Shown: positions 34,867 to 44,747, counted from the stretch's first letter. The stretch: DNA of 64,000 bases from Gammaproteobacteria bacterium (GCA_004173475.1 SEBU01000001.1:1054001-1118000), one strand, 5' to 3'. Numbers and translations: made by a program. The notes: a model not told the origin generated them from the sequence alone.

Positions 34867-35160
34867 TCACACCCGTATATCGATACGGTGATATATGGGC
34901 GCATAGTCTGCGACTGCTAAAAAGGCACGGCTAACGGGATCAGTATTTTGGTTGGGCCTTTTTAAAAGATTTTTAAGCTCGCTCGGCTTTTCGGGCGTGG
35001 GAATAACCTGAGGTTTGGTGTTGACCGCGTATCGATGAGGAGTTTTGGGATCGGGCTCAGCATCCAGCGTAACAGCTGGCCGCGTGATACTTACAGGCTT
35101 TTGCCAGTAGGCATTCCCCTGCAGCACGGAAGAGTAACCCGTGAAATCACTGATAGCCAT
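34867..35160 (-). CDS. Hypothetical protein (97 residues)
   Basis: An open frame with a protein-like composition: rich in Pro, Lys and Asn, with an ordered-looking end (DPVSRAFLAVADYAPIYHRIDIRV). No signal peptide, membrane helix or known domain is visible. It converges with the glycine-zipper lipoprotein gene, 7 bp away, which fits a real gene because no space is wasted. The ribosome binding site is weak. I do not recognise a family. Confidence 0.5.
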   Translation of the reverse strand: MAISDFTGYSSVLQGNAYWQKPVSITRPAVTLDAEPDPKTPHRYAVNTKPQVIPTPEKPSELKNLLKRPNQNTDPVSRAFLAVADYAPIYHRIDIRV

Positions 35161-35296
35161 TGAAAATGCCCAAATCGGATATTAAGTGCGCAGTATAGCT
35201 GCCGGTTTTCACAATTCGCCACCAGCCGGATGTGAATTTAAAAAAACTTTAGCTGCTCAGTTAAATAACGAATAAACGCGTCTTGTTTAACAACTA

Positions 35297-35545
35297 TTAA
35301 CCCTCGTTTGACCCCTTGTTTTCTATATGTCCAATTTTCCTAACTAACAGCGCTGGATGCCCCAGATCAACAGCGCCCTGGAAAAACTCCGTTCCGATAA
35401 GTCTTGGCGCTACAAGACCCCAACCGTAGCTTTCCTGGCCGCACATGGATTTTACTTTGCCCAATGCAAGGTCGCCTTCTCTGATAGTATCGCCGTCTGC
35501 GACTCGACCATAGCCTTCTGGAATAGGATGCACAATTAACCTCAT
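35297..35545 (-). CDS. Hypothetical protein (82 residues)
   Basis: A short frame reading IPEGYGRVADGDTIREGD followed by LALGKVKSMCGQESYGW. The G-R---DGD-I-EGD pattern recalls short beta-rich proteins seen in phage and accessory regions, but I cannot name a family. No convincing ribosome binding site precedes the ATG. Overlapping frames exist on both strands, so this is the most protein-like choice rather than a certain one. Confidence 0.35.
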   Translation of the reverse strand: MRLIVHPIPEGYGRVADGDTIREGDLALGKVKSMCGQESYGWGLVAPRLIGTEFFQGAVDLGHPALLVRKIGHIENKGSNEG

Positions 35546-35690
35546 TTATTTTTGGCGACCCGTCGATTAATCGATTCACCACTCGACTATTTTATGTATT
35601 TTTCAAGTAAACATAGGGTTTCTTATCTCTCGAGCTACAATGCCGAGATTGATTAATATTAACAGCTCTCAGATAGACACGGATTTACAC

Positions 35691-36932
35691 ATGACGCTAC
35701 AACCCACTCAAGAATCAAAAATTTCATCCGCAGAGTTTACGATACTCGTCGCATTGTTAATGTCGATAGTGGCAATTTCAATCGATGCTTTGTTGCCAGC
35801 TCTCGGAATCATCAGTAACGAAATTTTATTGGACTACCCAAATCAGATTCAATTGGTTATTAGCGCCTTATTTCTTGGCATGGCGTTCGGGCAATTAATT
35901 TGCGGGCCATTATCCGATGCGATCGGTCGTAAAAAAGTCTTATACAGCGGCATCTTTTTTTTCCTGTGCGGAAGCGTGATATGTTTTTTTGCACAAGATA
36001 TAACTGCGTTATTAATTGGGCGCGTTATTCAGGGTCTTGGTGTTTCAGGCCCCTATGTATCTGCAATGTCTATTGTTCGCGATAAATATGTTGGCCGTGA
36101 AATGGCAAAAATCATGTCTCTGGTAATGATGATTTTTATTATGGTTCCGGCAATTGCACCCAGCCTTGGTCAGGGTATTTTATTAATGGCATCCTGGCGA
36201 TATATTTTTGTGCTTTACGTGGTTTATTCAATTGCTGTTGGTTTGTGGATTTTTTTGCGCTTGGAAGAAACTCTCCCAAAAGAAAAACGCATACCATTTA
36301 CAATTACCGGTTTTACCGACGGTTTTAAAGAAGTTATTTGTAGCCGCATCACTATGGGTTATACCCTGTGTATGGGTTTATTTTTTGGTAGCTTTATGGG
36401 TTATCTGAATTCGTCGCAACAAATATTTCAGGTGCAATTTGGTACAGGGAAATTATTTACCGTTTACTTCGGCGTCTTGGCTCTAGTTTTTGGCGTATCC
36501 TCTTTATTGAACTCACGCCTGGTAGAAAAATGGGGTATGCACCACATCAGTAAACGTGCTGTTGTTGCAATTATTGCCAGCTCGGCAATGTTTCTCGGTT
36601 TACATGGAATTGCGGATATTCAACTGTGGATGTTTATGATTTATGCCGCGATTTTATTTTTCTGCTTCGGTTTAATTTTCGGTAATGTTAACGCTATGGC
36701 CATGGAACCGATGGGGCATGTGGCGGGCATTGCTTCGGCTGTTATTGGATCAGTATCTTCCATTATTGCTATGGTGATAGGCACTGCCATCGGACAGTTT
36801 TATAACAATACATTAATTCCTACGACGCTAGGTTTTTTAACCATGACCAGCCTCGCATTAATCATGATGTATGTTGCTAACGCGAAAAAAAGCGAACCGG
36901 AAAATACTCCTGACATCCTGGAAGCAGAGTAA
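35691..36932 (+). CDS. MFS drug-resistance transporter, Bcr/CflA type
   Basis: A 413-residue, 12-helix exporter from the ATG at 35691; the ATG at 35640 would add 17 polar residues. ISIDALLPALGIIS and the MFS motif A region GPLSDAIGRKKVLYSG are typical of the Bcr/CflA drug:H+ antiporters, as is GRVIQGLGVSGPYVSAMSIVRD (motif C-like). It probably exports drugs or small metabolites. It stands alone and is followed by a good terminator. Confidence 0.9.
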   Translation: MTLQPTQESKISSAEFTILVALLMSIVAISIDALLPALGIISNEILLDYPNQIQLVISALFLGMAFGQLICGPLSDAIGRKKVLYSGIFFFLCGSVICFFAQDITALLIGRVIQGLGVSGPYVSAMSIVRDKYVGREMAKIMSLVMMIFIMVPAIAPSLGQGILLMASWRYIFVLYVVYSIAVGLWIFLRLEETLPKEKRIPFTITGFTDGFKEVICSRITMGYTLCMGLFFGSFMGYLNSSQQIFQVQFGTGKLFTVYFGVLALVFGVSSLLNSRLVEKWGMHHISKRAVVAIIASSAMFLGLHGIADIQLWMFMIYAAILFFCFGLIFGNVNAMAMEPMGHVAGIASAVIGSVSSIIAMVIGTAIGQFYNNTLIPTTLGFLTMTSLALIMMYVANAKKSEPENTPDILEAE

Positions 36933-37001
36933 GAAGTTAAAGCTTTTTAGGCTTAGAAGGTATCCCAATAAACGCCAATTGACATCGCATTGTTCAATAT
37001 A

Positions 37002-37036
37002 AACCGGAAAGCACCAACTGCTTTTCGGTTTTTTTT
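37002..37036 (+). terminator. Rho-independent terminator of the MFS gene
   Basis: AACCGGAAAGCA and TGCTTTTCGGTT pair over 12 positions with one G-T pair and a 5-nt loop, followed by a T run to 37036. It lies 70 bp after the stop. Confidence 0.88.
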
Positions 37037-37439
37037 CGTTCAAAGGAATTTACCCGGTACCGAATCGGAACGTTTGGGTAATTAAGAAACTAATAATTTG
37101 TTCGTAAGTCCTAAAAACATTCCTAAACTTAAAATTTACAGACATTTATAGAGCTCGACCCTACAATAGCTAAAGACTTGTCCTATGCTGAAAAAGTCAT
37201 CATGAAGCTTAATAATCGGTAGTTGGCGGTGATACTCATAATGTCTGCAAATGAGACAGCGTTTTAACCTTGTAATATGTTTCGGGCATTCTCTTCGAAG
37301 AATAAAAAGGATTTCGAAACTCACTCTGCAGCGAACGTTAGGCTGCAAAAAACCAATTAATGGCTAAGTAAACTTACCAACAGATACGGACATGGTGCAA
37401 TTGTGCTCTGTGGTTCGCGCTGTTTTACGAAGGTAAAGT
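37037..37439. other. Intergenic stretch upstream of the LpxL-family gene, no gene seen
   Basis: About 400 bp with no credible frame; a 70-codon minus-strand frame is Cys/Arg-rich and looks like a shadow. I see no repeat or clear promoter. Confidence 0.4.
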
Positions 37440-38360
37440 ATGAGAAACATTATTGTTCCTCAAGTTTTTAAATTATTGGCATTGCTCCCTTTGAGTGTTG
37501 CCCGCGCGCTTGGTGTAGTTATTGGCACAGGAATGTATTTTGTAAAAGGCCGCGCCCATCGCGTAACCCAAAAAAATATTCGCGCGTGTTTCCCGGATTT
37601 ATCAGCCCAGGAAACACGAACCCTTGTTCGTGAAAGCTTAATTGAAACAGCAAAAACAGCTACAGAAGCCAGCATTGTTTGGCGAAATTCCTGGGAGTGG
37701 TTGGAATCCAAAATAGTTGCGGTCGAAGGTGAAGATTTAATGCGCGCAGAACTTGCCAAAGGGCGCGGACTGATTGTATTAGCGCCACACTTAGGCAACT
37801 GGGAAGTTGTCGCGCCGTACTTGGCAAGCATTGCGCCGCTTACCGCTATGTATCAGCCGATGTCCATCCCAGCGATGGATAAACTTATATTGAGCGGCCG
37901 AAGTAAATGTAATATTGACATGGCGCCCACGTCTCGTAAGGGTGTGTTAATGCTTCTTAAAGCGTTACAGCAAGGCAAGATTGTTGGAATCTTGCCCGAC
38001 CAACTCCCCAAAAAGGAAGCGGGTGCTGAGTTTGCGCCTTTCTTCGGGCAGGAAACCTTAACCATGAGTCTCGTACATTCGCTTATCAGCCGAACTCAAT
38101 GTCCGGTGGTTAGCGTATTTGCCATGCGGGTGCCTGACGGATTCAAAATAATAGTGCTGCCGGCTGATGAGATGATTTATAGCGAAGACGTCGTAGCTTC
38201 GATTACTGGATTAAATAGTAGTGTCGAACGTTGCGTGCGTTTGGCACCCACTCAATATCAATGGGAATATAATCGGTTTCGTTTCCCGAAGAATTACGCA
38301 GCCATTCGCGAACAGAAAAGGAATGCAGCCGCTTGCAAAAGTAATTGCAATACGCAATAA
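37440..38360 (+). CDS. Lipid A / lysophospholipid acyltransferase, LpxL(HtrB)/LpxM family
   Basis: This 306-residue protein has an N-terminal membrane segment (VFKLLALLPLSVARALGVVIGTGMYF) and the catalytic HxxxxE motif in APHLGNWEV. Further family blocks are LTAMYQPMSIPAMDKLI and GILPDQLPKKEAGAEFAPFFG. These enzymes add a secondary acyl chain to lipid A at the inner membrane. The end YQWEYNRFRFPK fits the family. It could also be an acyltransferase for another lipid, since core lpxL is usually elsewhere. With the LpxR-like and AT3 genes it points to active envelope remodelling. Confidence 0.9.
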   Translation: MRNIIVPQVFKLLALLPLSVARALGVVIGTGMYFVKGRAHRVTQKNIRACFPDLSAQETRTLVRESLIETAKTATEASIVWRNSWEWLESKIVAVEGEDLMRAELAKGRGLIVLAPHLGNWEVVAPYLASIAPLTAMYQPMSIPAMDKLILSGRSKCNIDMAPTSRKGVLMLLKALQQGKIVGILPDQLPKKEAGAEFAPFFGQETLTMSLVHSLISRTQCPVVSVFAMRVPDGFKIIVLPADEMIYSEDVVASITGLNSSVERCVRLAPTQYQWEYNRFRFPKNYAAIREQKRNAAACKSNCNTQ

Positions 38361-38574
38361 GTAAAAGTCAGTTTTCAATAGCTTAGCTTCAGCAAATCAA
38401 TTCCCCTTCAACAATTTAATTTTAATAAAAATAGTTTATGCGCCATAAATATAAATATTTGTGACATTGCGCCTGATTCTTGATCAAAAAAAACTATTGG
38501 CGTTGCGAATTCACACGGTGAAGCTAAATTTGAATTGTGGTGTCTCACCCATAAGGCTCACTGATTAGGTCTAC

Positions 38575-40368
38575 ATGATGTTTAACGTTTTGCCATTTGC
38601 TTCAGCCGATACAGTATCTACGTCACCCGTTCCGCATCAGGACACCTGCGCGGATTTAATTGTTGAATATTTAGCCAGAATGGGTATCACCACGGTCTTT
38701 GGCGTTCCTGGCGGTGCTATAGAACCGTTTTTAAATGCGCTCGCGCGCAGCGAACGCAAAGGTGGCCCGCGTTTGGTAGTCGCACGCCACGAAAGCGGCG
38801 CGGCATTTATGGCGGACGGCTATTACCGCGAGACGGGCAAAATGGGTGTTGTATGCAGCACCACCGGCCCCGGCGCGACGAATTTATTGACTGGAGTAGT
38901 GTCTGCGGCGGCAGACGAAATTCCAATGCTGGTTATCACCGCCCAAACCCCATTACCTAAATTCGGCAAGCGCGCCCTGCAAGAGTCCAGCTGTACTGCT
39001 GTTGATACTGTGGGAATATTTCGCTATGCGACTCAATTCAATACGCTTATCTCCCACCATGAACAATTGGAAACTAAATTAGTCTCGGCCATTATGGCTG
39101 CACACAGAGCACCTAATGGCCCGGCTCACATAAGTATCCCTGCCGATGTTTTGCGCGCGCCAGCGACTATCGGCCCTAATATCCACAACGATTTATTAAT
39201 TCATAACTTTTCTCTGTTCGATGAAACCGCGATTGGGCGCCTGTGTGAAAAGCTTGGAAATGTTGAAAACATAGTGGTCTACATAGGTAGCGGTGTTAAT
39301 AAAGCCAGCCAACAAATCATGGAATTTATTACGCTCACAGGTGCTAGTTTTGTAACAAGCCCTATGGGCAAAAGTTGGGTGGATGAAAAACATCCGCAAT
39401 ATCATGGCGTGTTCGGCTTCGCCGGCCATGAAAGTGCTAATGCGCTCTTGCAAGATCCAAACGTCGATCTGATTATTGCTGTGGGTACAGCACTGAGTGA
39501 GTTAGGCACGAATGGTTGGAAGGGCGATTTGCTGAACAATAAATTGATTCATATTGATTCTTCGATCGAACACTTTACTCGCTCTACCATGGCTAACTTG
39601 CACGTGTGCGGCAACATCGACACCATTTTCAACCGGTTATTAGTGAGTGTTCGTGAAGTTACCAAATGGGGCCGGCAATGGAATACTCATCGTAAAAACC
39701 ACGTGAGAAATATCAATGGCGGTTACGCCACATTGCTTGAACCGGAAAAAGGGCTTTCAAATGCAGTTCCGCTTAAACCACAACGTTTGATGTGTCAGCT
39801 GGCAAAAAAATTACCTGAAGAAACACGTATTTTCATAGATGCTGGCAACAGTTGGGCTTGGGCAACTCATTACCTTACTCGCAGCAACAGCGACGGTTTT
39901 TACCGTATAGCGATGGGCTACGGCGCAATGGCTTGGTCCATTGGCGCTGCGATTGGTTCGGCAGTTGCAAATCGCAATGCACCGACAATTTGTATTGTTG
40001 GTGACGGCTCTTATTTGATGAGCGCGCAAGAAATTACTGTCGCCGCGCAACAACATTTACCCATGGTGTTTCTCATTTTAAATGACGCAGCGATGGGCAT
40101 GGTGTTGCACGGACAACGTCTCGGCAACCAGGAATCTATAGGCTGGGAACTGAACAGCATTAATTACGCGGCCCTCGCACAAGCGATGGGTATTGATGGC
40201 ATAGTAATTGAAACGCCAACTGATTTAGACGAACTCGATTTTAATTCCCTTTTTAATAAAACAGGCCCAACGTTGGTTGACGTTCGAATCGACCGCAATG
40301 AAGTTCCACCGATGGGTGATCGCGTAAAAAGTTTAGCGATTAATGGATCTGCAACACCAGGAAGCTAG
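38575..40368 (+). CDS. TPP-dependent acetolactate-synthase-like enzyme
   Basis: A 597-residue protein. The N-terminal pyrimidine-binding domain has GVPGGAIEPFLNALAR and the activating Glu in ARHESGAAFMADGY. The middle domain includes GTALSELGTNGW. The C-terminal pyrophosphate domain has GDGSYLMSAQEITVA...NDAAMGM, the GDG-N thiamine diphosphate motif. Acetolactate synthases, sulfoacetaldehyde acetyltransferases and related decarboxylases share this layout. There is no adjacent ilvN regulatory subunit, so it is probably not the main biosynthetic enzyme. The reaction cannot be fixed from sequence alone. Confidence 0.82.
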   Translation: MMFNVLPFASADTVSTSPVPHQDTCADLIVEYLARMGITTVFGVPGGAIEPFLNALARSERKGGPRLVVARHESGAAFMADGYYRETGKMGVVCSTTGPGATNLLTGVVSAAADEIPMLVITAQTPLPKFGKRALQESSCTAVDTVGIFRYATQFNTLISHHEQLETKLVSAIMAAHRAPNGPAHISIPADVLRAPATIGPNIHNDLLIHNFSLFDETAIGRLCEKLGNVENIVVYIGSGVNKASQQIMEFITLTGASFVTSPMGKSWVDEKHPQYHGVFGFAGHESANALLQDPNVDLIIAVGTALSELGTNGWKGDLLNNKLIHIDSSIEHFTRSTMANLHVCGNIDTIFNRLLVSVREVTKWGRQWNTHRKNHVRNINGGYATLLEPEKGLSNAVPLKPQRLMCQLAKKLPEETRIFIDAGNSWAWATHYLTRSNSDGFYRIAMGYGAMAWSIGAAIGSAVANRNAPTICIVGDGSYLMSAQEITVAAQQHLPMVFLILNDAAMGMVLHGQRLGNQESIGWELNSINYAALAQAMGIDGIVIETPTDLDELDFNSLFNKTGPTLVDVRIDRNEVPPMGDRVKSLAINGSATPGS

Positions 40369-40457
40369 TAATTATCCCTTCCCTTCTAAAAAATAAAATC
40401 AAAAATTTGTATTTTTAGCAGAATAAATGATTTTATTTTTTCCACAAAAAATGGCAT

Positions 40458-40477
40458 CTAGCTGTTTAGTCAGCTAG
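40458..40477 (+). promoter_or_regulatory. Short leader hairpin before the GGDEF-EAL gene
   Basis: CTAGCTG (40458-40464) and CAGCTAG (40471-40477) form a perfect 7-bp inverted repeat with a 6-nt loop. It lies 26 bp before the GTG start and just ahead of the GGAG ribosome binding site. It could be an operator or leader hairpin. Confidence 0.35.
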
Positions 40478-40503
40478 CATAAATTCTTAACGGAGAGCCA
40501 TTT

Positions 40504-43020
40504 GTGTTATCTACTGCAACCGAAAAAAGTCCTGCAGCCAATACCTGCATTCTCGTTGTTAACAACGACATCTCAGCACAGCAAAAAATTAAAAATTGCT
40601 TGCTGCCGCTCGCCTATTCCCACGTAACAATTGTTGAATCAGCCACCAACGCCTTGCATTTTTTACGTGATCAACCCGTTGACCTGGTGATCCTTGATAT
40701 AGATATTCCAGATATGGATGGCTGGCGTTTATCGCGATTAATTCGCTGCGGCATACTAAATTGTCGCGCGGATCTTCCTATTGTAATAATGGCGAGTACA
40801 TGGTGTGAGCGCATTGCAGAAATCACAGCCCGTGAATACGGAATAAATTATTTAATTCCGCTTGACCATCTCGACCAGTTGCCAACGGTTGTTCAAAAAC
40901 TTGCGCAAGAGAAGAAATACCAACAACCGAAACCGCGCGTATTAGTGGTAGAAGATTCCCAAGACACATCTGATTTAATTGAGCGTGTACTCGGCGCTAA
41001 TTTTGATATGGAGGTTGCAGCAGACGGTGCAGAAGGTCTTAATGCCTGGAAAGCAAGACGTCACGATTTAGTATTGTTGGATGTAATGCTTCCGAGCCTT
41101 TCCGGGCGCGATATTTTAATTGAAATTAATCGCATCGACCCGCGCCAACCCGTGGTGATTATGACCGCGCACACCACCATAGACCAAGCTGAAGAACTAA
41201 TGCTGCTCGGAGCAGTTGATTTTTTGTCCAAACCGTTCCGGCCTGAACAGTTGCGTAAAGTATGTGATATCGCAATTCGCCGAGAAGATTATTTAGTCAG
41301 CAATGCGCAATTTGCGCAACGCGTAGAGTCGCTGCAAAAACGCGAGTATGAGTATCGCAGTCTCTACCAGAGCCATCACCAATTACTGGATGATTTGCAA
41401 TCCGTAGTAATGGAGTTGGACGAAGGATTATGTATCCGTTTTTTAAATCGCACCTGGGAAGCCTTGACGGGTTATACCATTAAGCATTCTGTTGGTCGCC
41501 CTATTGAAAATTTCATTTTTGATAGCAACGAATTTCTGGCATTTAAAACAAAATTTACCGATGCTCTGCGCGAGAAAAAGTCTTCCACCGAAATTGAACT
41601 GTGTTTAAAGGATGTCAATGGCCAAAAAATATGGACGCAGCTAAAAATTAGCCGCTCTACCAATAGTGAAAAGATATCCACCTTTACCGTTTGCCTGGAT
41701 AATATTACCGAGCGAAAAAAATCCCAGGACCAATTAAATTACCTGGCGATGCATGACTCTCTAACAGGTTTGTATAACCGCCACTATTTCGAAGTGTCGT
41801 TAGAAAAACTCGCTGATGAGGCCTCGCATAAAAATATATTGCACGGGTTAGTGTATTTAGACCTGGACCATTTTAAAGTCGTAAATGACACCTTTGGTCA
41901 CCAGAAGGGTGACGAGGTACTTAGGGAAATGTCTTCATTACTCGGCCAACGAATTCGCGAGCCAGATATATTATGCAGGCTGGGCGGTGATGAATTTGCG
42001 GTTCTGCTGCAAGACGTCGACGCACAAACCCTGAATAATTTTGCCCAAGAAATTCAAAAAATTATTGGCGATTTTAGTTTTCAACTGCAAGAACATCGTA
42101 TTAATTTGGGTTGTAGCATCGGCATCACCTTAATTGACGGTAGCGTTCGTAGTCCTGAAGACCATTTTAAGCGAGCAGATATCGCGCTTTACGTTGCCAA
42201 AGGACGCGGCCGCAATTTAATCCATCTCTACAATTCACAAGATGATGAAACTGATGAATTGCGAATGCGAATAAACATTTCGCAGAAAATCCGCAAGGCT
42301 ATTTCAGAAGACAGGATGATTCTTTATTTTCAACCTATCTACGATATTCGAAAAGATAAAATTTCTTATTATGAATCATTAGTTCGTCTGAGAGAGACAG
42401 ACGGAACCATTGTTGGCCCGGCGGAATTTATTCCAGCACTTGAGGCCGCGGGCGAAATGCATCTGTTGGATCGCTGGATTATAAAATTAGCCACGAGAAT
42501 GTTGAAAGATCATCCAAAATTAAACCAAATTGCTATCAATCTTTCAGCACAAGCATTTAAAGATGAAAGTCTAGTTCCCACCATTTTGGAAGCATTGAAA
42601 GCAACAGGAATAAATCCAAACCGCATTACGTTTGAGTTAACGGAAAGTGCAAGTTTATTTAATTTACATATTACGCAACGTGTAATTGCAGAACTCCATA
42701 ACTTGGGCTGTAGTTTTTCGGTAGATGATTTTGGTTCAGGATTCAGCAGCTTTTCTTATTTGAAGGAATTGCCTGCGGATTATATTAAACTCGATGGTTC
42801 ATTTATAAAGAATTTGCACAAAGATGCCATTGATCGGGCATTAGTTAAATCCATGATTCAGGTGATTCAAGCGCTCGGAAAAAAAGCAGTTGCAGAATTT
42901 GTAGAGAACCAGGAAATCCTGGACATTTTAAAAAACATGGGCATTGATTTTGTTCAAGGCTATCATATTGGCCGCCCGATTCCCGTTGAACAATTAACCT
43001 TGCGAAAATTTGCGCAATAA
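40504..43020 (+). CDS. Cyclic-di-GMP enzyme: REC-REC-PAS-GGDEF-EAL
   Basis: An 838-residue cytoplasmic protein with a GTG start; GGAG precedes it. REC1 (about 15-135) keeps Asp65 but has NN in place of the acid pair (VVNND) and lacks the conserved Lys, so it is probably not phosphorylated normally. REC2 (about 145-262) is complete (VVEDS, Asp193, FLSKPF). PAS covers about 298-405. The GGDEF site 494-498 is intact, with an I-site RxxD (485-488). The EAL domain (about 600-835) reads ESLVR at 624 and keeps DDFGSG. It can probably make c-di-GMP; hydrolysis is likely but depends on the EAL variant. Confidence 0.93.
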   Translation: MLSTATEKSPAANTCILVVNNDISAQQKIKNCLLPLAYSHVTIVESATNALHFLRDQPVDLVILDIDIPDMDGWRLSRLIRCGILNCRADLPIVIMASTWCERIAEITAREYGINYLIPLDHLDQLPTVVQKLAQEKKYQQPKPRVLVVEDSQDTSDLIERVLGANFDMEVAADGAEGLNAWKARRHDLVLLDVMLPSLSGRDILIEINRIDPRQPVVIMTAHTTIDQAEELMLLGAVDFLSKPFRPEQLRKVCDIAIRREDYLVSNAQFAQRVESLQKREYEYRSLYQSHHQLLDDLQSVVMELDEGLCIRFLNRTWEALTGYTIKHSVGRPIENFIFDSNEFLAFKTKFTDALREKKSSTEIELCLKDVNGQKIWTQLKISRSTNSEKISTFTVCLDNITERKKSQDQLNYLAMHDSLTGLYNRHYFEVSLEKLADEASHKNILHGLVYLDLDHFKVVNDTFGHQKGDEVLREMSSLLGQRIREPDILCRLGGDEFAVLLQDVDAQTLNNFAQEIQKIIGDFSFQLQEHRINLGCSIGITLIDGSVRSPEDHFKRADIALYVAKGRGRNLIHLYNSQDDETDELRMRINISQKIRKAISEDRMILYFQPIYDIRKDKISYYESLVRLRETDGTIVGPAEFIPALEAAGEMHLLDRWIIKLATRMLKDHPKLNQIAINLSAQAFKDESLVPTILEALKATGINPNRITFELTESASLFNLHITQRVIAELHNLGCSFSVDDFGSGFSSFSYLKELPADYIKLDGSFIKNLHKDAIDRALVKSMIQVIQALGKKAVAEFVENQEILDILKNMGIDFVQGYHIGRPIPVEQLTLRKFAQ

Positions 43021-43057
43021 ATTTCCTGGCGCATCACGAACTCCATATTTAATTCTT

Positions 43058-43903
43058 TTAATCAGGCACTGCCCTTCTTGGCACCCCTTGGTAATCTACA
43101 TCATCGCAGCGTAATGGTAAAAAACTGTCAGCTGGTTGCTTATAAGTATCCAGGTAACACGCTGTAACTCCGCTAGCGACGAGCATGGCAAACATTTGAT
43201 ACACCTCTTGCGAGCTGAATCCCTGATCCGACAAAAAAGCAGACATGTAACCGTTAATATTCATGCCTTCATCAAATTGATCCAATAATACGCGCTCTAT
43301 CTCATAGGCTAATTGCAAGTGTGGGCCTTCATCAAAACCAAGATTACGTGCGACAGCTTCCATGGTCTCAAGACGTTCATCACCTTTTGCGATTGGGCGC
43401 TTGTAACCGACGATATAGGGCTTACCTTTATTGGTAGCGACAACTTCATTCACTACGTCAAGCGGAGACATGCCGCTTTGGTGTTTCGCGTAAGCCTGCT
43501 GAATAAATTCCACGCCTTCTACCAATGGATAAACACCGTAAGTTCTTGAATCGGTGGCCATACAACCAATTGCCGTAGCTGTTACGACCGACGTTCGCGC
43601 AGTGCCGGCGAGCGCACCAATTTGATTGCACCATATACGCGGATCAGGCCAACTTAAACATCCATAAATGGCTTCAACCCAATCTGCAAAAGGTCGCTCA
43701 ACCATTTTTCCCGTGGCATTTAAAATCAATGTTTGGAAATACGTTTTTTTTCCAACCAATTCGTCGAGCATTGAATAGCCGTGACTAAATACACCATTGC
43801 CCGGAAACCAACCACCAGTATTACTAATAATTTTTCCACGTCGTTGATCGAGCACTTCGATGATTTTTATATCGCTGTAGGTTTTTTTATCGTTCGATAA
43901 CAT
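43058..43903 (-). CDS. Citrate-synthase-fold protein, second of a pair, catalytic residues apparently lost
   Basis: A 281-residue protein. The C-terminal helices (INGYMSAFLSDQGFSSQEVY, QMFAMLVASGVTACYLDTYK, PLRCDDVDYQG) follow the citrate synthase small-domain pattern. Aligned by eye, the GFGHR-type catalytic His site reads VGYKRPIAKGDER, and the Asp of the V-D-F-Y-S-G site is Asn (MNINGYMSA). It is therefore likely a non-citrate-forming relative or a structural partner. Its start overlaps the end of the first citrate-synthase-like gene by 17 bp, so both are probably made together as a complex. Confidence 0.68.
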   Translation of the reverse strand: MLSNDKKTYSDIKIIEVLDQRRGKIISNTGGWFPGNGVFSHGYSMLDELVGKKTYFQTLILNATGKMVERPFADWVEAIYGCLSWPDPRIWCNQIGALAGTARTSVVTATAIGCMATDSRTYGVYPLVEGVEFIQQAYAKHQSGMSPLDVVNEVVATNKGKPYIVGYKRPIAKGDERLETMEAVARNLGFDEGPHLQLAYEIERVLLDQFDEGMNINGYMSAFLSDQGFSSQEVYQMFAMLVASGVTACYLDTYKQPADSFLPLRCDDVDYQGVPRRAVPD

Positions 43904-44735
43904 AATTTTCGTCGCTCACAAAAGGCATTGCGGTAATGGGTTTGTTTGCAAGCTCCAAACCTTGGGCAACTAAACCCGGCGCACCTAATAACTGAAACAA
44001 ACATCCGCCTGCGCGTGGTTGGAAACCTAAATCTGCAAATACAGCTGCGGCCACACCGGTCATTAACCAACCTTGTCCGTGCTCGTCTAGTTGCTCGTTC
44101 AATTTGCACCCCCACTGCAACGCAGCCCCTGCACCATCCAGCTTTGCAAGACGACTCGCGAGTTCTACCGCCATTAATTCTACGCCGCCGTTGCGCGCAC
44201 CGAATCCAGCAAAATAAACTTCTCCTGGTTCGTTTATTTTTCCAGCCGATTTTTCTAACGTGTTTTTATCACGCTGCTCCAAATAATCGCGAATAAGAAT
44301 TTCAGGTTGCGTTTTTTGATGTTTACGAAAGAAACGCATAGATGTTTCCAGCTCACCGCCACCCAGGTAGGTTCCACCTAATACAGCTGATGCAATGGGC
44401 AAAATATGCAACGGATCAGTTTTTCCAACGCCAACATTCATCGCTGCACGCACAGCGGGATGCCTTGGGCCAGGATTGATTAACGCAATCATTAGCTGTT
44501 GTAATAAATTACTTTCAGCGTGAGAGGGCAACTCGCCTCGGAACAATAAATAAAATACATCGACAAACGAACGCTTTTCCATAAGCTCAAACAGATCGTA
44601 ACCGTGGCATTGAGCTGATGCGGCAATGTAGGGATTGTCGGTGCTCGGCTCTTCATGCCATATGCGCGTGGCAGTACGCGCTACAAATGGCTCGTTGCGG
44701 CTACGCACCGGTTCGTGTTTGTGCTCTTGCGTCAT
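43887..44735 (-). CDS. Citrate-synthase-fold protein, first of a pair (citryl-CoA lyase-like), catalytic residues apparently lost
   Basis: A 282-residue protein. TRIWHEEP, then GYDLFELMEKRSFVDVFYLL and FRGELPS are the N-terminal citrate synthase pattern. MTGVAAAVFADLGFQPRAGG followed by FQLLGAPGLVAQGLE is the C-terminal one. At about 280 residues it is as short as citryl-CoA-lyase-type relatives. The first active-site His (normally PLHGGAN-like) reads GGTYLGGGELE, and the GFGHR site reads GFGARN; both His appear lost. It lies 66 bp after a TonB receptor gene, with a hairpin between, and overlaps the second citrate-synthase-like gene. Confidence 0.7.
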   Translation of the reverse strand: MTQEHKHEPVRSRNEPFVARTATRIWHEEPSTDNPYIAASAQCHGYDLFELMEKRSFVDVFYLLFRGELPSHAESNLLQQLMIALINPGPRHPAVRAAMNVGVGKTDPLHILPIASAVLGGTYLGGGELETSMRFFRKHQKTQPEILIRDYLEQRDKNTLEKSAGKINEPGEVYFAGFGARNGGVELMAVELASRLAKLDGAGAALQWGCKLNEQLDEHGQGWLMTGVAAAVFADLGFQPRAGGCLFQLLGAPGLVAQGLELANKPITAMPFVSDENYVIER

Positions 44736-44747
44736 GATTTATTCCGA

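Noticed and set aside
43058-44735. A single citrate synthase gene split by a frameshift
   Set aside because: Each half on its own has both N-terminal-like and C-terminal citrate synthase features and about 280 residues, so they are two overlapping genes rather than one broken gene.
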